Made by a program: the position numbers and the translations under genes. 64,000 nt of DNA from Adineta ricciae (Eukaryota > Rotifera > Eurotatoria > Adinetida > Adinetidae), in assembly GCA_905250025.1 (NCBI GenBank), contig CAJNOJ010000151.1:62001-126000 (forward strand). The letters run 5' to 3'. Shown piece after piece: positions 12,701-24,224 of this stretch. Under the pieces are notes generated by a model. The model saw only the letters and a list, made by a program, of their open reading frames with translations. It was not told the DNA's origin and did not search any database. The number at the start of each line of letters is the position of its first letter. Position 1 is the stretch's first letter.

Positions 12701-14617
12701 CAACAAGAACTTTAGCATTCAATTGCCAAATTGGATCATTGGCGGCAACAGCTTCAACATAAGATCGTTCACCATATCGTTTCGCACGTTCATAATCACC
12801 TGAAACACAAAAGATTCTCTTTGATTGTCACCCAAATTTCCCATGGCTCACCAAGTCCAAAATGACATTGGCCGATTTCATGAAATAGCCATGCTTTCTC
12901 TAACGGAGATGATGCTAATGGTATCTTTCGTTCCCAAACTTGAATAGCTTGTGCGAATTGTCCACTACGAGCATAGACACGTCCCAAATTATCCAATGCT
13001 CGTGATGATCGATCGGTATCGTGTTTCGATTCGGCATATGTGAGATCTCGGAAATGGTAATCTAATGCTTTGTTATAATCGCCTAATTCTAAGTAGGCAT
13101 TGCCTAGACGTGAATAAACATCGGCAATGACTGGTTGTTTTTCGGGAAATTTGCGTTCATCTAAGCGCTCGCAGAATTCAAGTAGACGTTGTGCACGACG
13201 GCGAGCATCAACAAATTGGTCCATGTTTTGTACTACAAATGAAGAATTATCTATCTGATGAAAGGAAAGATGTGATTTTACATTCATCAATTGCTTCAAG
13301 TTCACGATGAACATATTTGTAGGTTTCATCATTGTTGTCTGCTTTTTTGAGCGATTTACGAGCATAGAGTGGTTCTTGTTGACGCCAGAAATGTGTTCGA
13401 CCATCCAAATAATCGATACCATCCGATGCTAGCTGGTAAATGGCATCACCAGATCTCGTATTTGGTTTTGTTACGGCTATAAAACACACATGTTTTGATG
13501 AAGGATAGAAAATCGTAGAATGATTTACTTGTGTTATTGATAATTTTATCGAGAAAAACACGATCTTCGTATAAATCACCTAAGAGGTGTTTTGTTGTTC
13601 GCGGATTCGCTGGCGGTGGATGTGGTTTTCGTTGAACAGTCGTATCTTTCTTCTGTGATGCTCGGACATAACCAATTGGCTGTTTCTTTTTCTATTATCA
13701 TTCGAGAAAGAAAGGAAAAAACAAATAGGCATCAGTATTCTATCGAACTGAAGATCAAATTCAAGCAGAATTTCTTTAATAGCAGATTAATCACTCGAGA
13801 AAAAAGATGTCTGTTAGTTATTTTCAAACTGAGAATAAAAAGAATCACCTTTTTCGCTTCATCCTGTGAAATATCATGCAAATGTGAAAAGATACGGTCA
13901 TATCTAATTGAATAATTTACCTCGTCGTTCTTGTAGAAAATCGACAAATCACCACTAGCTTCAAGTTTCACACGGTTTGGATCTTTAAAATGAAGAAAAA
14001 GTCGAAATTATAGAAAAAAAGCGTTGTTGTAGTGTTTTCAAATACCTCCGACGGAGTTATCAATTGCTTCTTGTGCTTTGTTGATGCCCAATTGAAATTC
14101 TCGTAAATCGGATCGAAGTTTTTTACCACGATGATAAAACATCAATGCTAATTCGAATTCACCCATCGCGTACAGCGCCTCTGCTTTCTGATACAAACCC
14201 TGTATGACGAAACATGCATTTTTAAGAAGAAGAAAAAACAACGCGAAATCAACGGTTTACTCTGGTAAATTCTTTATTGCTTTTCAACGATTCTTCGGCA
14301 TCTTGTAATGCCAAGTTATTCTTGCCAATCTTCAGATAACACGCTGATCGAGCTACTAAACCGTTCAATCGATCATTAATATCTTTCGCAGTCGATTTAT
14401 CATCATCTTGTGGCAAAAGATCAAGTGCCTAGATGCGATTCGCACAAAATAGAAGTTTTTCTTGGAAAAATCGATTTACCTCGGTGTAAGATTGAATAGC
14501 TTTAATATAAAGTTTATCTCGAGAAAACTTTTCACCTTCGCCCATCAATGCTTGGAAGCTTTTCAAAGGCCCCTTGGTTTCCGAGGAAACACTAATTTCG
14601 TCGTCTTTCTTAACCAT
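6773..14617 (-). CDS. ODAD4 (TTC25)-like dynein-arm docking TPR protein fused to seven PLAT domains
   Basis: A multi-exon gene read from the ATG at 14617 to the TAG at 6773. The 5' exons (14480-14617, 14261-14428, 14046-14199, 13921-13982, 13529-13679, 13282-13476, 12852-13232, about 12620-12799, about 12320-12400) keep phase. They encode the TPR protein ODAD4/TTC25, seen in LVARSACYLKIG, GLYQKAEALYAMGEFE, FYHRGKKLR, INKAQEAIDNSVG, RALDNLGRVYARSG and EKAWLFHEIGQC. That family tethers outer dynein arms to ciliary microtubules. Vertebrate ODAD4 then has a charged tail. Here an 18-nt microexon (12241-12258) leads into a divergent PLAT domain (about 12184-11760) and six regular PLAT domains of LOXHD1 type. 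Each has the form YEVTVKTG...GAGTGANVY...GDK, then DVGK, then IRIEHDG-x-G-x-GWYLDS, then RWLD-x-x-EGDKRIS. PLAT domains usually bind lipid or protein at membranes. The whole protein is roughly 1,500 residues. Two separate genes cannot be fully excluded, but there is no promoter-sized gap at the joint. Confidence 0.8.
6790..11480 (-). repeat. Tandem array of six PLAT modules as three A-B pairs
   Basis: Six coding repeats of about 0.6 kb, most built from three short exons. Type A reads TKTGSALGSGTDANV...NGDK and lies near 11.48-10.97, 9.87-9.37 and 8.16-7.68 kb. Type B reads EVTVKTAKK-x-GAGTGANVYLG and lies near 10.64-10.08, 9.07-8.48 and 7.36-6.79 kb. They alternate A-B-A-B-A-B. Intron positions match from copy to copy, so the unit that multiplied was probably an A+B pair. 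Disordered acidic or Ala/Pro/Lys linkers separate the modules. Confidence 0.85.
12241..12258 (-). other. 18-nt microexon joining the TPR and PLAT parts
   Basis: On the minus strand an AG acceptor and a GTAATT donor flank 18 bases that encode, with flanking bases, SPPDRA. The previous exon ends in phase 1 (GCTGACT then GTAAGT) and the next starts with AA completing Glu, so the frame runs through. Without it the reading frame from the TPR exon soon meets a stop. Confidence 0.65.
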
Positions 14618-15156
14618 CGTTCGTATTGATGTGTGAAAAAGAAACTAATGTCTGTTTTGTTTCAAAGCAACACACTTTTGTTGAGAACAACAACCATTTT
14701 CGATTGTGGATCTCTACTAGACGACAACACCTTTATTGTTACCTGTTTCAACAGAGTTCGCTACATGTCAACAAGTGTTCTTTTGCGTTTTGAATTCTTG
14801 TGAAGTATAAGAAAGAGGGGGTTTTTCCGCTTAAAGCGTACATTTGGATAGTAGTGAAGAAAGTATTCGCGGATGGAAGTATTATTTCGCAAAATCAAGA
14901 AAAACAGCTGATAAGTTGTATGACATCACTCATTTCAGCTGGTGTGAATTTGACAGGTGATATTGGACCAGTATGACTTATTGTTTGCTAATGGTAATAC
15001 GCGGTCAAAAGATAAGATTCTCGCCGAATCGTTTGCGAATCTCATTCCGAAAGTCAATGTACAACAGATGGCGGTTTTCCGAGGAAGTGAGTGTGTAAGA
15101 AAGAGAGGAACTGATAAGAAGTCCGAGAATCCACAGCCGAAGGGGTAAGGCACCGG
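14618..15156. other. Divergent intergenic region between ODAD4-PLAT and the SRCR gene
   Basis: About 540 bp between head-to-head genes, so it must contain the minus-strand promoter and part of the plus-strand one. The ORFs here overlap on both strands and show no domain. Confidence 0.5.
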
Positions 15157-15164
15157 TATAAATA
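15157..15164 (+). promoter_or_regulatory. TATA box of the SRCR gene
   Basis: TATAAATA lies about 50 bp before a well-defined 5' UTR intron (15214-15279, GTAAGT...TTTTAG) and 146 bp before the ATG. The order TATA, short UTR, intron, ATG is coherent. Confidence 0.6.
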
Positions 15165-15309
15165 CTGCACTTGTCGAACACTAACATCACTTCAATCACT
15201 TTCAACAATCAAAGTAAGTGATTAGTAGCTTAGAATTAAGTTGCTATTTTCTGATATACATGTTTGTCTTCCATTTTAGCTCATTTTCTCAATCAGTCAA
15301 TCGAAAAGT

Positions 15310-15885
15310 ATGCAATTCGTTCTTTCAACATTGTTCATTCTTGCTTTGATTACTTCTCAATCAAGCGGTATGTCATTCGGTGAGAGTATTATGCACGAGC
15401 TTCAAGCTAGCTTACAAAATAGCTCATCAATGAGAGCATTATTACCTTGGCAACAAACTTGTCATAATATGTTCAGCTTGTTTTCTTCAACGCGTTCAAT
15501 CGTCGATATAACCGTTCAAGAATTACTTCCATTACGCATTCGCGCCAAAGTTCAACTTGAACATGTCGGTTCCGATCGAAGAGATTACTTTTATGTTGAT
15601 GGACATGTTTGTCAAAACGGTTTCGATCAACATGCAGCCAATGCAGTTTGTCGTTCATTAGGAAAAGGATCCAATGCAGTATATTTGTTGAATCGTCCTA
15701 TTGGTGATCAACCATTTAGTGAATGTCTCTTTCAATATGGCATGGATAAAATCGTTGTTCCCTGCACATTTTTAATGGAACAATTCAAATGCACTTCAAG
15801 TAGTACGACTCTTGGAGGTTGTTCACATTCAAAACTGTTTGAACAAAGTTGTGCTGGTGACATGTACGTTGGAGTTGTTTGTTAA
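15310..15885 (+). CDS. Small secreted protein with one SRCR domain
   Basis: Single coding exon of 191 residues preceded by a 66-bp 5' UTR intron. Residues 1-20 form a signal peptide (MQFVLSTLFILALITSQSSG). Residues 85-191 match a scavenger receptor cysteine-rich domain: VCQNGFDQHAANAVCRSLG in the middle and CTSSSTTLGGCSHSKL with a final GVVC at the end. The region between the signal and the SRCR has no recognised domain. SRCR proteins bind polyanionic or microbial ligands outside the cell. Here a secreted defence or adhesion role is an inference. No membrane anchor follows. The family is often multi-domain, so a single-SRCR secreted form is short but not unusual. Confidence 0.8.
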   Translation: MQFVLSTLFILALITSQSSGMSFGESIMHELQASLQNSSSMRALLPWQQTCHNMFSLFSSTRSIVDITVQELLPLRIRAKVQLEHVGSDRRDYFYVDGHVCQNGFDQHAANAVCRSLGKGSNAVYLLNRPIGDQPFSECLFQYGMDKIVVPCTFLMEQFKCTSSSTTLGGCSHSKLFEQSCAGDMYVGVVC

Positions 15886-15971
15886 ACAAGATTCATAAAA
15901 AAAGTGTTCAGATGATCTGCACTGTTTGCATTCTATTCGCTAAAAAACAGTTTTTATAGCACTTCTGACAT

Positions 15972-15977
15972 AATAAA
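15972..15977 (+). promoter_or_regulatory. Polyadenylation signal of the SRCR gene
   Basis: AATAAA lies 87 bp after the stop codon. Confidence 0.45.
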
Positions 15978-16657
15978 TTGATCCTATGCTATTTAGAAAC
16001 AAAACTTTTTTCAAAACATACACAAAAGATAAGCAGTTGAGCAAGTGATTGAAAACGTAGATTCAAGTATTAGAACATATTTTTGTCGAAAGTCATGTCA
16101 ACACCTACGCACAGTTTCGTATGAATTACGTACGACTGTTATCAGTTTAAAAATTCGCTAATTTCTCTCTGCAGACTTCAACCTACGTTGTCTCTGACTC
16201 ATTTGAAAATACCAAGGTCACAAAAAAAAGCCAATATTAACGCAATAAATGCTCGAGCCTTTCTTATCTTGGAAATTGTTGTGTGATGTACGATTGTGCA
16301 GATATGAATTCATTTACATTCTTTTTCTCAAGTGTCTCTCTATCAGCAACGGTTAGAAGAAGAAAAGTGTAGGTAATCGAGTATTTCATCACAACGCAGG
16401 GGTATTAATACCATTGTGATTGAAAGTTTCGAATTTATCATACTCAGATCTCATTAAGCACTTGCTAAAATAGTGCAAATAAGTCAACCAGCTAACGATA
16501 CTGTGCACTATACAACGGTTGAGTATTACTTTTGTTGGAAAGTTCCGTTTTACAAACTTTGAAAACGAATAACAGTATTTATTTCAGAGAGAAATCTCTT
16601 CACTGTTAGTGAACTTTATGATCTATCAGTATTTCACTGAATTCAAAATTCTACTCC
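15978..16657. other. Intergenic, nothing recognised
   Basis: AT-rich spacer of about 680 bp between the SRCR and NHL genes, holding the promoter of the latter. No clear TATA box, repeat or ORF was seen. Confidence 0.45.
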
Positions 16658-18180
16658 ATGCCTGCTCCAATAAGATCGCCTGCTCCAAAAAGACCGCCTG
16701 CTCCAAAGAGACCGCCTGCTCCAAAGAGACCGCCTGCTCCAAAGAGACCGCCTGCTCCAAAGAAATCGCCTGCTCCTAAAGAATCGCCTGCTCCAAAGAA
16801 ATCGTCTGCTCCTAAAGAATCGCCTGCTAAGAAGACCGGAGTGTTCGTTAGTAGGCGTAGAATATACTGCATTGTTTTCTCCATAGTCTTCGTCGTCGTC
16901 GCAGTAGCTGTGACGGTTGTGGCAGTCAAGTTTGGAAAAAAAGCGACCAAAAACATTCTCAATGATGGAAATACTATAAGTAGGATACAACTATTTAAAA
17001 CGCTCTTCATAAAAAATTTCTTCTATACACTTCAAATAGTCACCACCACCACAACAACAACAGCTATTACTAGAACAACAGCTATTACTAGAACAACAAC
17101 AAATACTCAAACTATGAGTATCAGCACGACTGGTAAGTGAACTCAACGGCCATATTGTTTGTTGTTCGAAAAGGTAGAAGCAATTCGAATAACTGCCAAT
17201 GTATCCCCTTCATATATTCTCATGTTGAGGAACGTTCGTGTACCCTTCTTTTCTTATATTTGTTAACATACTATTCGAATTTAGGTCGTCCGATAGGAAC
17301 CGGCACTCTTTGCAATTTGTCAAAATGGGACGAAAACGGCGTGACTATCGCCGATAGTCTACAGAGTCCACGTGATTTATTTATTGACGGCGAATATCTC
17401 TATGTATCAGAGACAGCCCAAGATCGCCTGATCAGATATCATTTACGTACTCTGGAAAAACGTGTTATACTTGCCGGTGTAACTGCACATGCCATTACAT
17501 TGAATCAAGAAGAACAAGCGATTTACTTTTCACGCGAATTAGACAATCAAGAACTTATCGAACGTATTGCAAAGGACGGACAGGGTGAATTAACTACAAT
17601 CATTCCTCGTGGCAATGTTGAAATTACCTTCAGTTTGGCTTCTATAAAAGACAGTTTGTATATATGCGATAGAAATAAACACCGTGTTGTTTTATGGTCG
17701 AATGTTACAAAGAATATTACTACAATTGCTGGTATTACTGGTATGGGTTCCAATGGGGATCAACTTCGATCACCAGAAGGTATTTTCGTCGATATGGATG
17801 GTAATTTCTATGTTGCTGATACCCTCAATCATCGAATTCAATTTTGGCAAAATAAGGCGACAAATGCGACGACGGTTGCTGGAAACTCAGATTCCAGTCC
17901 TGGAAAGAATTTGAACGAATTACATCGACCAAAAGCGATTTTTATTACGAATGGAACGATGTTCATCGCTGACAGTTATAATCATCGAATTGTCAAATGG
18001 AGAATCGGTGACAAACAAGGTTCTGTAGTTGTTGGGAATGCCACTATGGCAGCTGGAAATAATGCGAATCAGCTAAGCGATCCAACAAGTTTAAAACTTG
18101 ATTCTCACGGAAACCTCTACGTGGTTGACAAGGGTAACAGTCGTATACAAAAATTTATCGTAGATAACAGCTTATGCTGA
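16658..18180 (+). CDS. Membrane-anchored NHL-repeat protein with PAPKRP repeat tail
   Basis: Three exons (16658-16979, 17040-17132, 17285-18180); the phase closes and gives 436 residues. Residues 1-60 are a repeat of PAPKRP and PAPKES hexamers. Residues about 69-90 form one membrane segment (CIVFSIVFVVVAVAVTVVAV) with positive charge before it, which suggests a type II protein with the basic Pro-rich tail in the cytoplasm. A Thr-rich linker (TTTTTTTAITRTT) follows. The C-terminal 300 residues form an NHL beta-propeller: LQSPRDLFIDG, LRSPEGIFVDMDGNFYVADTLNHRI, LHRPKAIF...FIADSYNHRI and LSDPTSLKLDSHGNLYVVD. The propeller would face outward and bind protein or glycan partners. I know this layout as common in bdelloid rotifers. 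The specific ligand is unknown. Confidence 0.85.
16661..16825 (+). repeat. Coding minisatellite, 18-bp unit
   Basis: Units of about 18 bp (consensus CCTGCTCCAAAGAGACCG) repeat around nine times, the first copies almost identical and the last ones diverged. They encode the PAPKRP hexamers of the NHL protein. The near identity of the central units suggests recent copy-number change. Confidence 0.85.
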
Positions 18181-18227
18181 TCAGATATCTCTGCAGTTTG
18201 TCTACTATTTATTATTTTTATATATCA

Positions 18228-18233
18228 AATAAA
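18228..18233 (+). promoter_or_regulatory. Polyadenylation signal of the NHL gene
   Basis: AATAAA lies 47 bp after the stop codon, in AT-rich sequence. Confidence 0.5.
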
Positions 18234-18784
18234 GAAACTAATCATTTCAAGAAATAAGACGAAGAGTTGTTAGTCAATTGAAAGGGCAATGTGATCTTCT
18301 AAGTGCTAATTTTCTTTGTTTGATAGAGTATCTATCGTGTACCACTCGAAAAGATGTTTTTAAAGGTACGCAAATGTTAATCTTCGTTATTATTCATCGG
18401 TAAATATCTGACTTTTTCTCGTGCAGTGAAAAAGGATCAGTAATTCAGACAAACAGAGAAACTCATAGAACTCATAGTCAGGTTTGTTTTTCATGATTTC
18501 GATCAAATGGTTGACATGTATTTGTTCTCTTTCATATTTTCAAATGAGAAAAAGTGACCTGTTTCAATAGATATCGCACGTTGTCAAATTAAATTCGTTT
18601 CAAAATGATTCGTTCAAATAAAATTCAAGATTGGTTGAGTTGAAAGAACAGTAAAGAAAAAGGGCATAAGAAAGAACAAGAACGAAAAATGAGTGAGAAA
18701 AAAACGAAAGAGAAAGCTTATATTACTCTTTACTAGTTCTTCCACGCGTTTGCGCGTGATGAATGCCATGATCTTCATAATTGT
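18234..18784. other. Intergenic, nothing recognised
   Basis: Spacer before the PHLPP gene. It may contain a non-coding first exon, but no exon could be supported. Confidence 0.4.
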
Positions 18785-18791
18785 TATAAAA
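18785..18791 (+). promoter_or_regulatory. TATA box of the PHLPP gene
   Basis: TATAAAA lies 134 bp before the in-frame ATG at 18925. An in-frame stop overlaps this box, so the protein cannot start further upstream without an intron. That supports the ATG at 18925 as start. Confidence 0.45.
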
Positions 18792-18924
18792 CACGCTCGT
18801 GTCAACATTCGTTTACCGTTTCAATCTGGCGTCTGTGAATATTTCCGATGATCTCTACTATCCCAATCGACAATTTCTCAAACAATACATTAGTTTAGCA
18901 CCCAATCGCAATGAAACTTCCATT

Positions 18925-21900
18925 ATGACACCACCTTCAGGTGAGAATGCATTTACAACATTAACAACAACTCTTTCATCGATCAATCCGCTGAATCAAA
19001 CCAATATAAATAACATCGACGAATGGCTTTTACTCGATTCTAACAACGGTTTCATTCGTTTATATGATCCCAACGATGCTTCATCGTCTTATCCACGTTC
19101 GAAACTTGTCCCATGCACCATGTGGACCACTATTGAACAAATCTGTTCAAGATTGAACAATGATTTGGATCCTCGAACATGGTACGTGCAATATCATGGC
19201 GATCGAATTCAACATTTACGTCCCGATGAAAAGCCGTTGTTCATTCAACATAACTATCTCTTATCGATTGGATTTTCGAGCATTCAACGTTTGCAACAAG
19301 AAGGTGATAAACACGATCTTGGTTATTTAATACGCTTCCTTTCTGGTAGAGAAAAAGAATATTCATTAATGCGTTTTTTTTTCAATTATTTCGTGTTTAT
19401 TTAAGATCGATTGATTATTGATCCAAAAATTCAACCTCGAAGTTTATCAACATTAGCTTGGATTCGAAAAGGCAAACTAATACGAAAATGGACGAAGCGA
19501 AAATGCGTCATATCAACTAGTCGACTAACAGTCTATCCTGGTTCGATCAACATAATACAAAAAAGAACTTGATTTGATTATCTATTTCTAGATGCAAATA
19601 CAAATCCATACGTGATAGAACTTCAACGTGCAAGTGTTGAAGAAGTTCGATCGAAAGATAAACCCTTTTGTTTGAAACTGATCGTTGATGATGGTAAAAA
19701 CGAAGTTTTGTATATGGCTTTAAATAATGATGAAGAATACAGTCGGTGGTTGAAACGTCTACGAAAGGTATTGAATTTCATGAATTTTTCTTACTTTTCA
19801 ACGAAAGTGTTTCTTTAGACAACGAACAAATTACCGGATATTGCTGATTATTCCTCGAGTCATTTGGAGTTGATTCCGAAGAATCTATTTGTCAATTCGA
19901 AATTAGTTGTACTCAATTTACGTCATAATAATTTACTCATGCGACCGGCCGATGAAGTCGTTTTCACTGTTGGTAAGTGTTTGATCGATCTAATCCGTGT
20001 TTTTCGTGATACCTATAAAGAAAGACTCTTCTAAGGTTTGAATACTTCATTTGAAATTATCAAGGTAGTTGTTGAAACCTTTGAAATTTGTAAAACTATC
20101 TCTTATAACAACAAACACCTCATGATACGTTTGCTTTTCAGGTTGGTTAGACGATTTAACACGTTTTCAATACTTAACAAGTCTAAATCTCGCTGATAAT
20201 GACCTGAAAATCTTTCCGATCGTCATCTGTCATCTTCCTCGCTTGATCGATCTCAATCTTGCAAGTAATGGAATCGATTGTATTCCAAGTGATATCGAAA
20301 AACTACAAAGGTATCGATCGCATAGTGATTTTCATACAAAAAAAAATATGAATTCGTTCTATTTAGTATGGAAATTCTGAACTTGCAGAGCAATCGTTTA
20401 TCGATTTTACCAACTGAAATTGAAAATCTTAAACGTCTACGTGATTTCTATTTGGATTTCAATCTATTCAAAGATATTCCTACGTCGTTAACACGTTTAA
20501 CCAATGTGCGGTACTCGGACATAACAAATATATGTTTAGCCGGAAATCATATTCGAAAATTTGCAGCCGAATCTGCTCAATTGTAGGAAATTCTTTGTTA
20601 AAATTTGATTAGAACTCTTTCTATTTAGTCTTGAACATTGCCGTCAATTGGATTTACGTATGAATCAGTTAAAGCTCGATGAAAATGATTTTATATTATT
20701 GAATCGACTAACACATCTAACACATCTGGATATTTCACATAATTATCGTATTAACGAGTTGGATCTACGTTCATTATCGACCCTTCAGCATTTGAATTGT
20801 TCGTACAATAATACATTTCGGTTGATTTTGAATGGACACTCGTTGATACAACTGAATGCTTCACATAATAGTAAAGATTTCGATGATAAATTTCGTTTCT
20901 GTTTGTTTATGATTGATTTGTTTAGAATTGAAACATATTGATGTTATCACCGCTCCATTGAACTTAACGGAACTCGATATAAGCTCGTAAGTGTTTGTTT
21001 TATTGATTATTCAGTTGTATCTGATTGAATTTACGTAGAAATGAATTCCAAATTCTCCCAGATTGGTTAAATGAAGAAAACTCATCATTGAAACGATTAA
21101 TTGCTGATCATAATCGTCTCAATATTCTTCCTGCCAAGTAAATTCAACTCTTCCTTCTCCAAATCATATTACAAATGACTGATTTTTCAGATTTTTCACC
21201 TCGAACAAACGTCTCCAGTACGTTCGATTGAATCACAATCGTTTATTACATCTTCCCGAACGTATAATCAATTCAAATATTGAAACCTTATTACTTCATT
21301 CCAATCGTCTCGAACATCTTCCAGTCAATTTACTAAAAAACCTTCATCGATTGAAAATTCTAAATTTAACTCAAAATCAATTAATTTCATTACCATTACC
21401 GAACGATCGAGCTGATTTGAATCGTTTACAAGAACTCTATCTCTCGTGCAATGAACTCGATGACGATGTCTTCGCATTGATCTCCCGATACGACCGATTA
21501 AAAGTTTTACATTTAGCATACAATCGTCTTGAACAAATCGATGATGTGTAAGAAGAATTGATTGATGAAAAAGAAAAGAATGAATGAAAATTTTGTGCTT
21601 CAGGGCTTTGAAAAAGTTGGTCTCGTTGACAGATTTGAATTTATCAGGAAATAACATTCAAGTCTTACCTCAAACAGTAGTGAGTGCTATGGAAAATTTA
21701 CAAATGTTATGTTTGCATTCGAATCTATTACGTGCAATACCGGATCTTCGTCGATTGAATTCATTAAAGGCAAAATTCGAAGAAAAATTTGAGTGAATTA
21801 ATCGGACCTGTTTTCTTTTTAGATATTGGATTTGAGTTTTAATGAAATTGATTCCGCGTCTATTGATAATCTGTTTCCAACATCGCTGACAATCTTAGAC

Positions 21901-24224
21901 CTATCGGGAAATCAAGCAATTAATATTCAAAGAGATAGTTTGAAATCATTAAGGTTTGTTCGTTTTCCCTCAGAATGATCTTCATTGAATTTTGTTTTTC
22001 AGTCAAAAAACTGTTTCCTTAATCAATATTTCTGGTTTATCCGATGTTTCGCATGACACCTCATTATGGTCCGTTGGTTTCGCGCAAAGTTCTGGCATTC
22101 GAAATCGGTTTGTTTCCACAACGCTTTTCTCTTCATCCATCACTTTCTCGTGCTTTTTAGATTAGCAATAACAACTGTAAATGAAGCCTCGTTCAATTAC
22201 TCGCCTACCGATGCTCTATTTGCTATGTTTGATGGCGGATTGAACAATGAAGTACCATCAATTCTCAAACATAAATTACCCGATATTCTTAAGTCTGAAT
22301 ACGAACAATGTGATCAAGCGAATGTCTATCTTAAACATACGTTTTTAACATTGCAAAAGTTCGTTCTCTTGTTAGTGATTTATTCTCTGTAATGCATTCT
22401 TTGGAATTTTAGACGGTTGAAAACAACTGGACAGCGTTTAGGTGCTGCATCGACTGTTGTTCATATTCGTAGTTTATTACCCACAAATGTCGCAAATGCG
22501 AATCTTTACTCTTCGACAACGACAATATCATCGTCATCATCGCAAACTGAAAATCACTTTCGTTTTGAATTGAATGCCGCAAATGTTGGTCACTGTGAAG
22601 CAGTACTTTGTCGTTCATCAATGATTCATCCTCTAACACGTCGTTTTACCATTCCACATGATGAAAGCGAATGTAAACGTATTCGAAAAACACCGAGTGT
22701 AATTATTAATGAAGATAATGCATTAAATGCAATTACATCTCAAACACGAATGTTAGGGTGTTCATTTCTCTATCCTGCTGTCATACCAACACCGCATATC
22801 TCATCGTTTATGCTGAGTAAAAACGATGAATTCTTCATCATTGCGAATAATTTATTATGGCAGGTAAATGAAGAAGTTGAGTAACAAGACGGTTGTTTAA
22901 TCTTATTCTTTTGTAGCATCTTTCCCACGAAGAAGCGGTACGGACGGTTCGCTCGATACAGAACCCTGTTTTGGCATCGAAAAAGCTCGTGGATATCGCG
23001 CAAAGTTATGGAGCAAGAGAAAACTTAGCTGTGTTAATTGTAAAATTTAACTTCCAAAAAAAGACTCAACACGTGACAAATCCTCCTCTTCCTCCTCCTT
23101 CTCATCAACAACAACCACGATTACCTCGGCAAGAAACTTATTCGGAAAATACAAACAGTTCAGGTAATTACACATTCGATTATCAACGACTTTGATTATC
23201 ATCAACGCAATATTGTGTATTTTAGGTGAATATTCGCCAGTGGCAAGTCCTCTGGTACCAATGTTAGATTCAACTGGTTATTTAAGTGTTGGTGAACTGA
23301 GTGCAGCTGATGAAGATGATTCGAATGAAGATCTTCAATCAACATATATATCAACTAGACCTATTCAAAATTATCTCTTTCATTTATCAGATCAAGCATC
23401 ATCAGCGAGTGATGCACCAGCCACATTGAATGATTCAATACAAAATCGTCTTTTGTCACGTAGTGGACGAACTTCCCTAATAGCAGCATCGATGATTGAC
23501 ACATCTGCGTTAGCTGATCGAAAAAATGAGAAGATCTTTCAATCTGACACAGGTTTATTCAATTTTCCAGCATCAAATGCAGAACCAATACGAACAATAC
23601 CAAGTGATTTAACAATCGTTAGCGAAATTCTTCCATCATCACCACCACCCACCGTTGTAACAAAAAGCAAACGAATAAAAAATCCCTCATTAAGTGGCGA
23701 TTGGTAAGGTTTTCATTCTCAAACTATACTATTTATAGAACACTCTCTAATTATTCGATTGTAGTCCCTCACCTCCTCGACCTGGCCGATACCGTAAAAA
23801 ACTAACCCCTCCAGCCCGTCCGCCATTAGGTTATTCAAAACCACCTCGTACGGATCTTTCCAGTAATAGTGATATTTCCAATGACGGACACGATTTCGAT
23901 TATTCTCCAGCATATCCAGCTGGCCTACGTCCTGTCGCTGATGCTGTCTTATCAATTTCATCGAGTGATGGTGATGATGACGATAATGACGATGATGATT
24001 TTTCTTATGTAGTCGATCAGATGAGCTTAACATCAACAAATACGAATACCGATTGTCAACCAATTCAACAACAAAGTGATTTTAATTTCTTCGTTCGACG
24101 ACATTATCCATCGACATCATCAACAACACATTCTGCTGTCAATAGTACACTCACATCATCATCGGTAACAACGAACAATGCTTGTCAAGTAACCATACTT
24201 CCCAATAAAATCACACGATTATAA
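18925..24224 (+). CDS. PHLPP: PHLPP-type PH domain and leucine-rich-repeat protein phosphatase
   Basis: A gene of about 16 short exons. The first are 18925-19345, 19406-19540, 19592-19767 and 19819 onward, with closing phase. Order of parts: an RA-like N-terminus; a PH domain (LAWIRKGKLIRKWTKRKCVIS ... YSRWLKRLRK, 19.43-19.77 kb); about 20 leucine-rich repeats (19.8-21.9 kb); and a PP2C-type phosphatase domain (22.1-23.1 kb) with MFDGG, ANVGHCEAVLCR, TRMLGCSFLYP, PHISS and AQSYGARENLAVLIV. A Ser-rich disordered tail ends in KITRL, a class I PDZ ligand like the DTPL end of vertebrate PHLPP. PHLPP dephosphorylates the hydrophobic motif of AKT and PKC at membranes. The metal-site Asp of MFDG is kept; vertebrates have DGD where this one has DGG. 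The start is uncertain, because the frame stays open for 42 codons before this ATG without an ATG. Confidence 0.88.
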
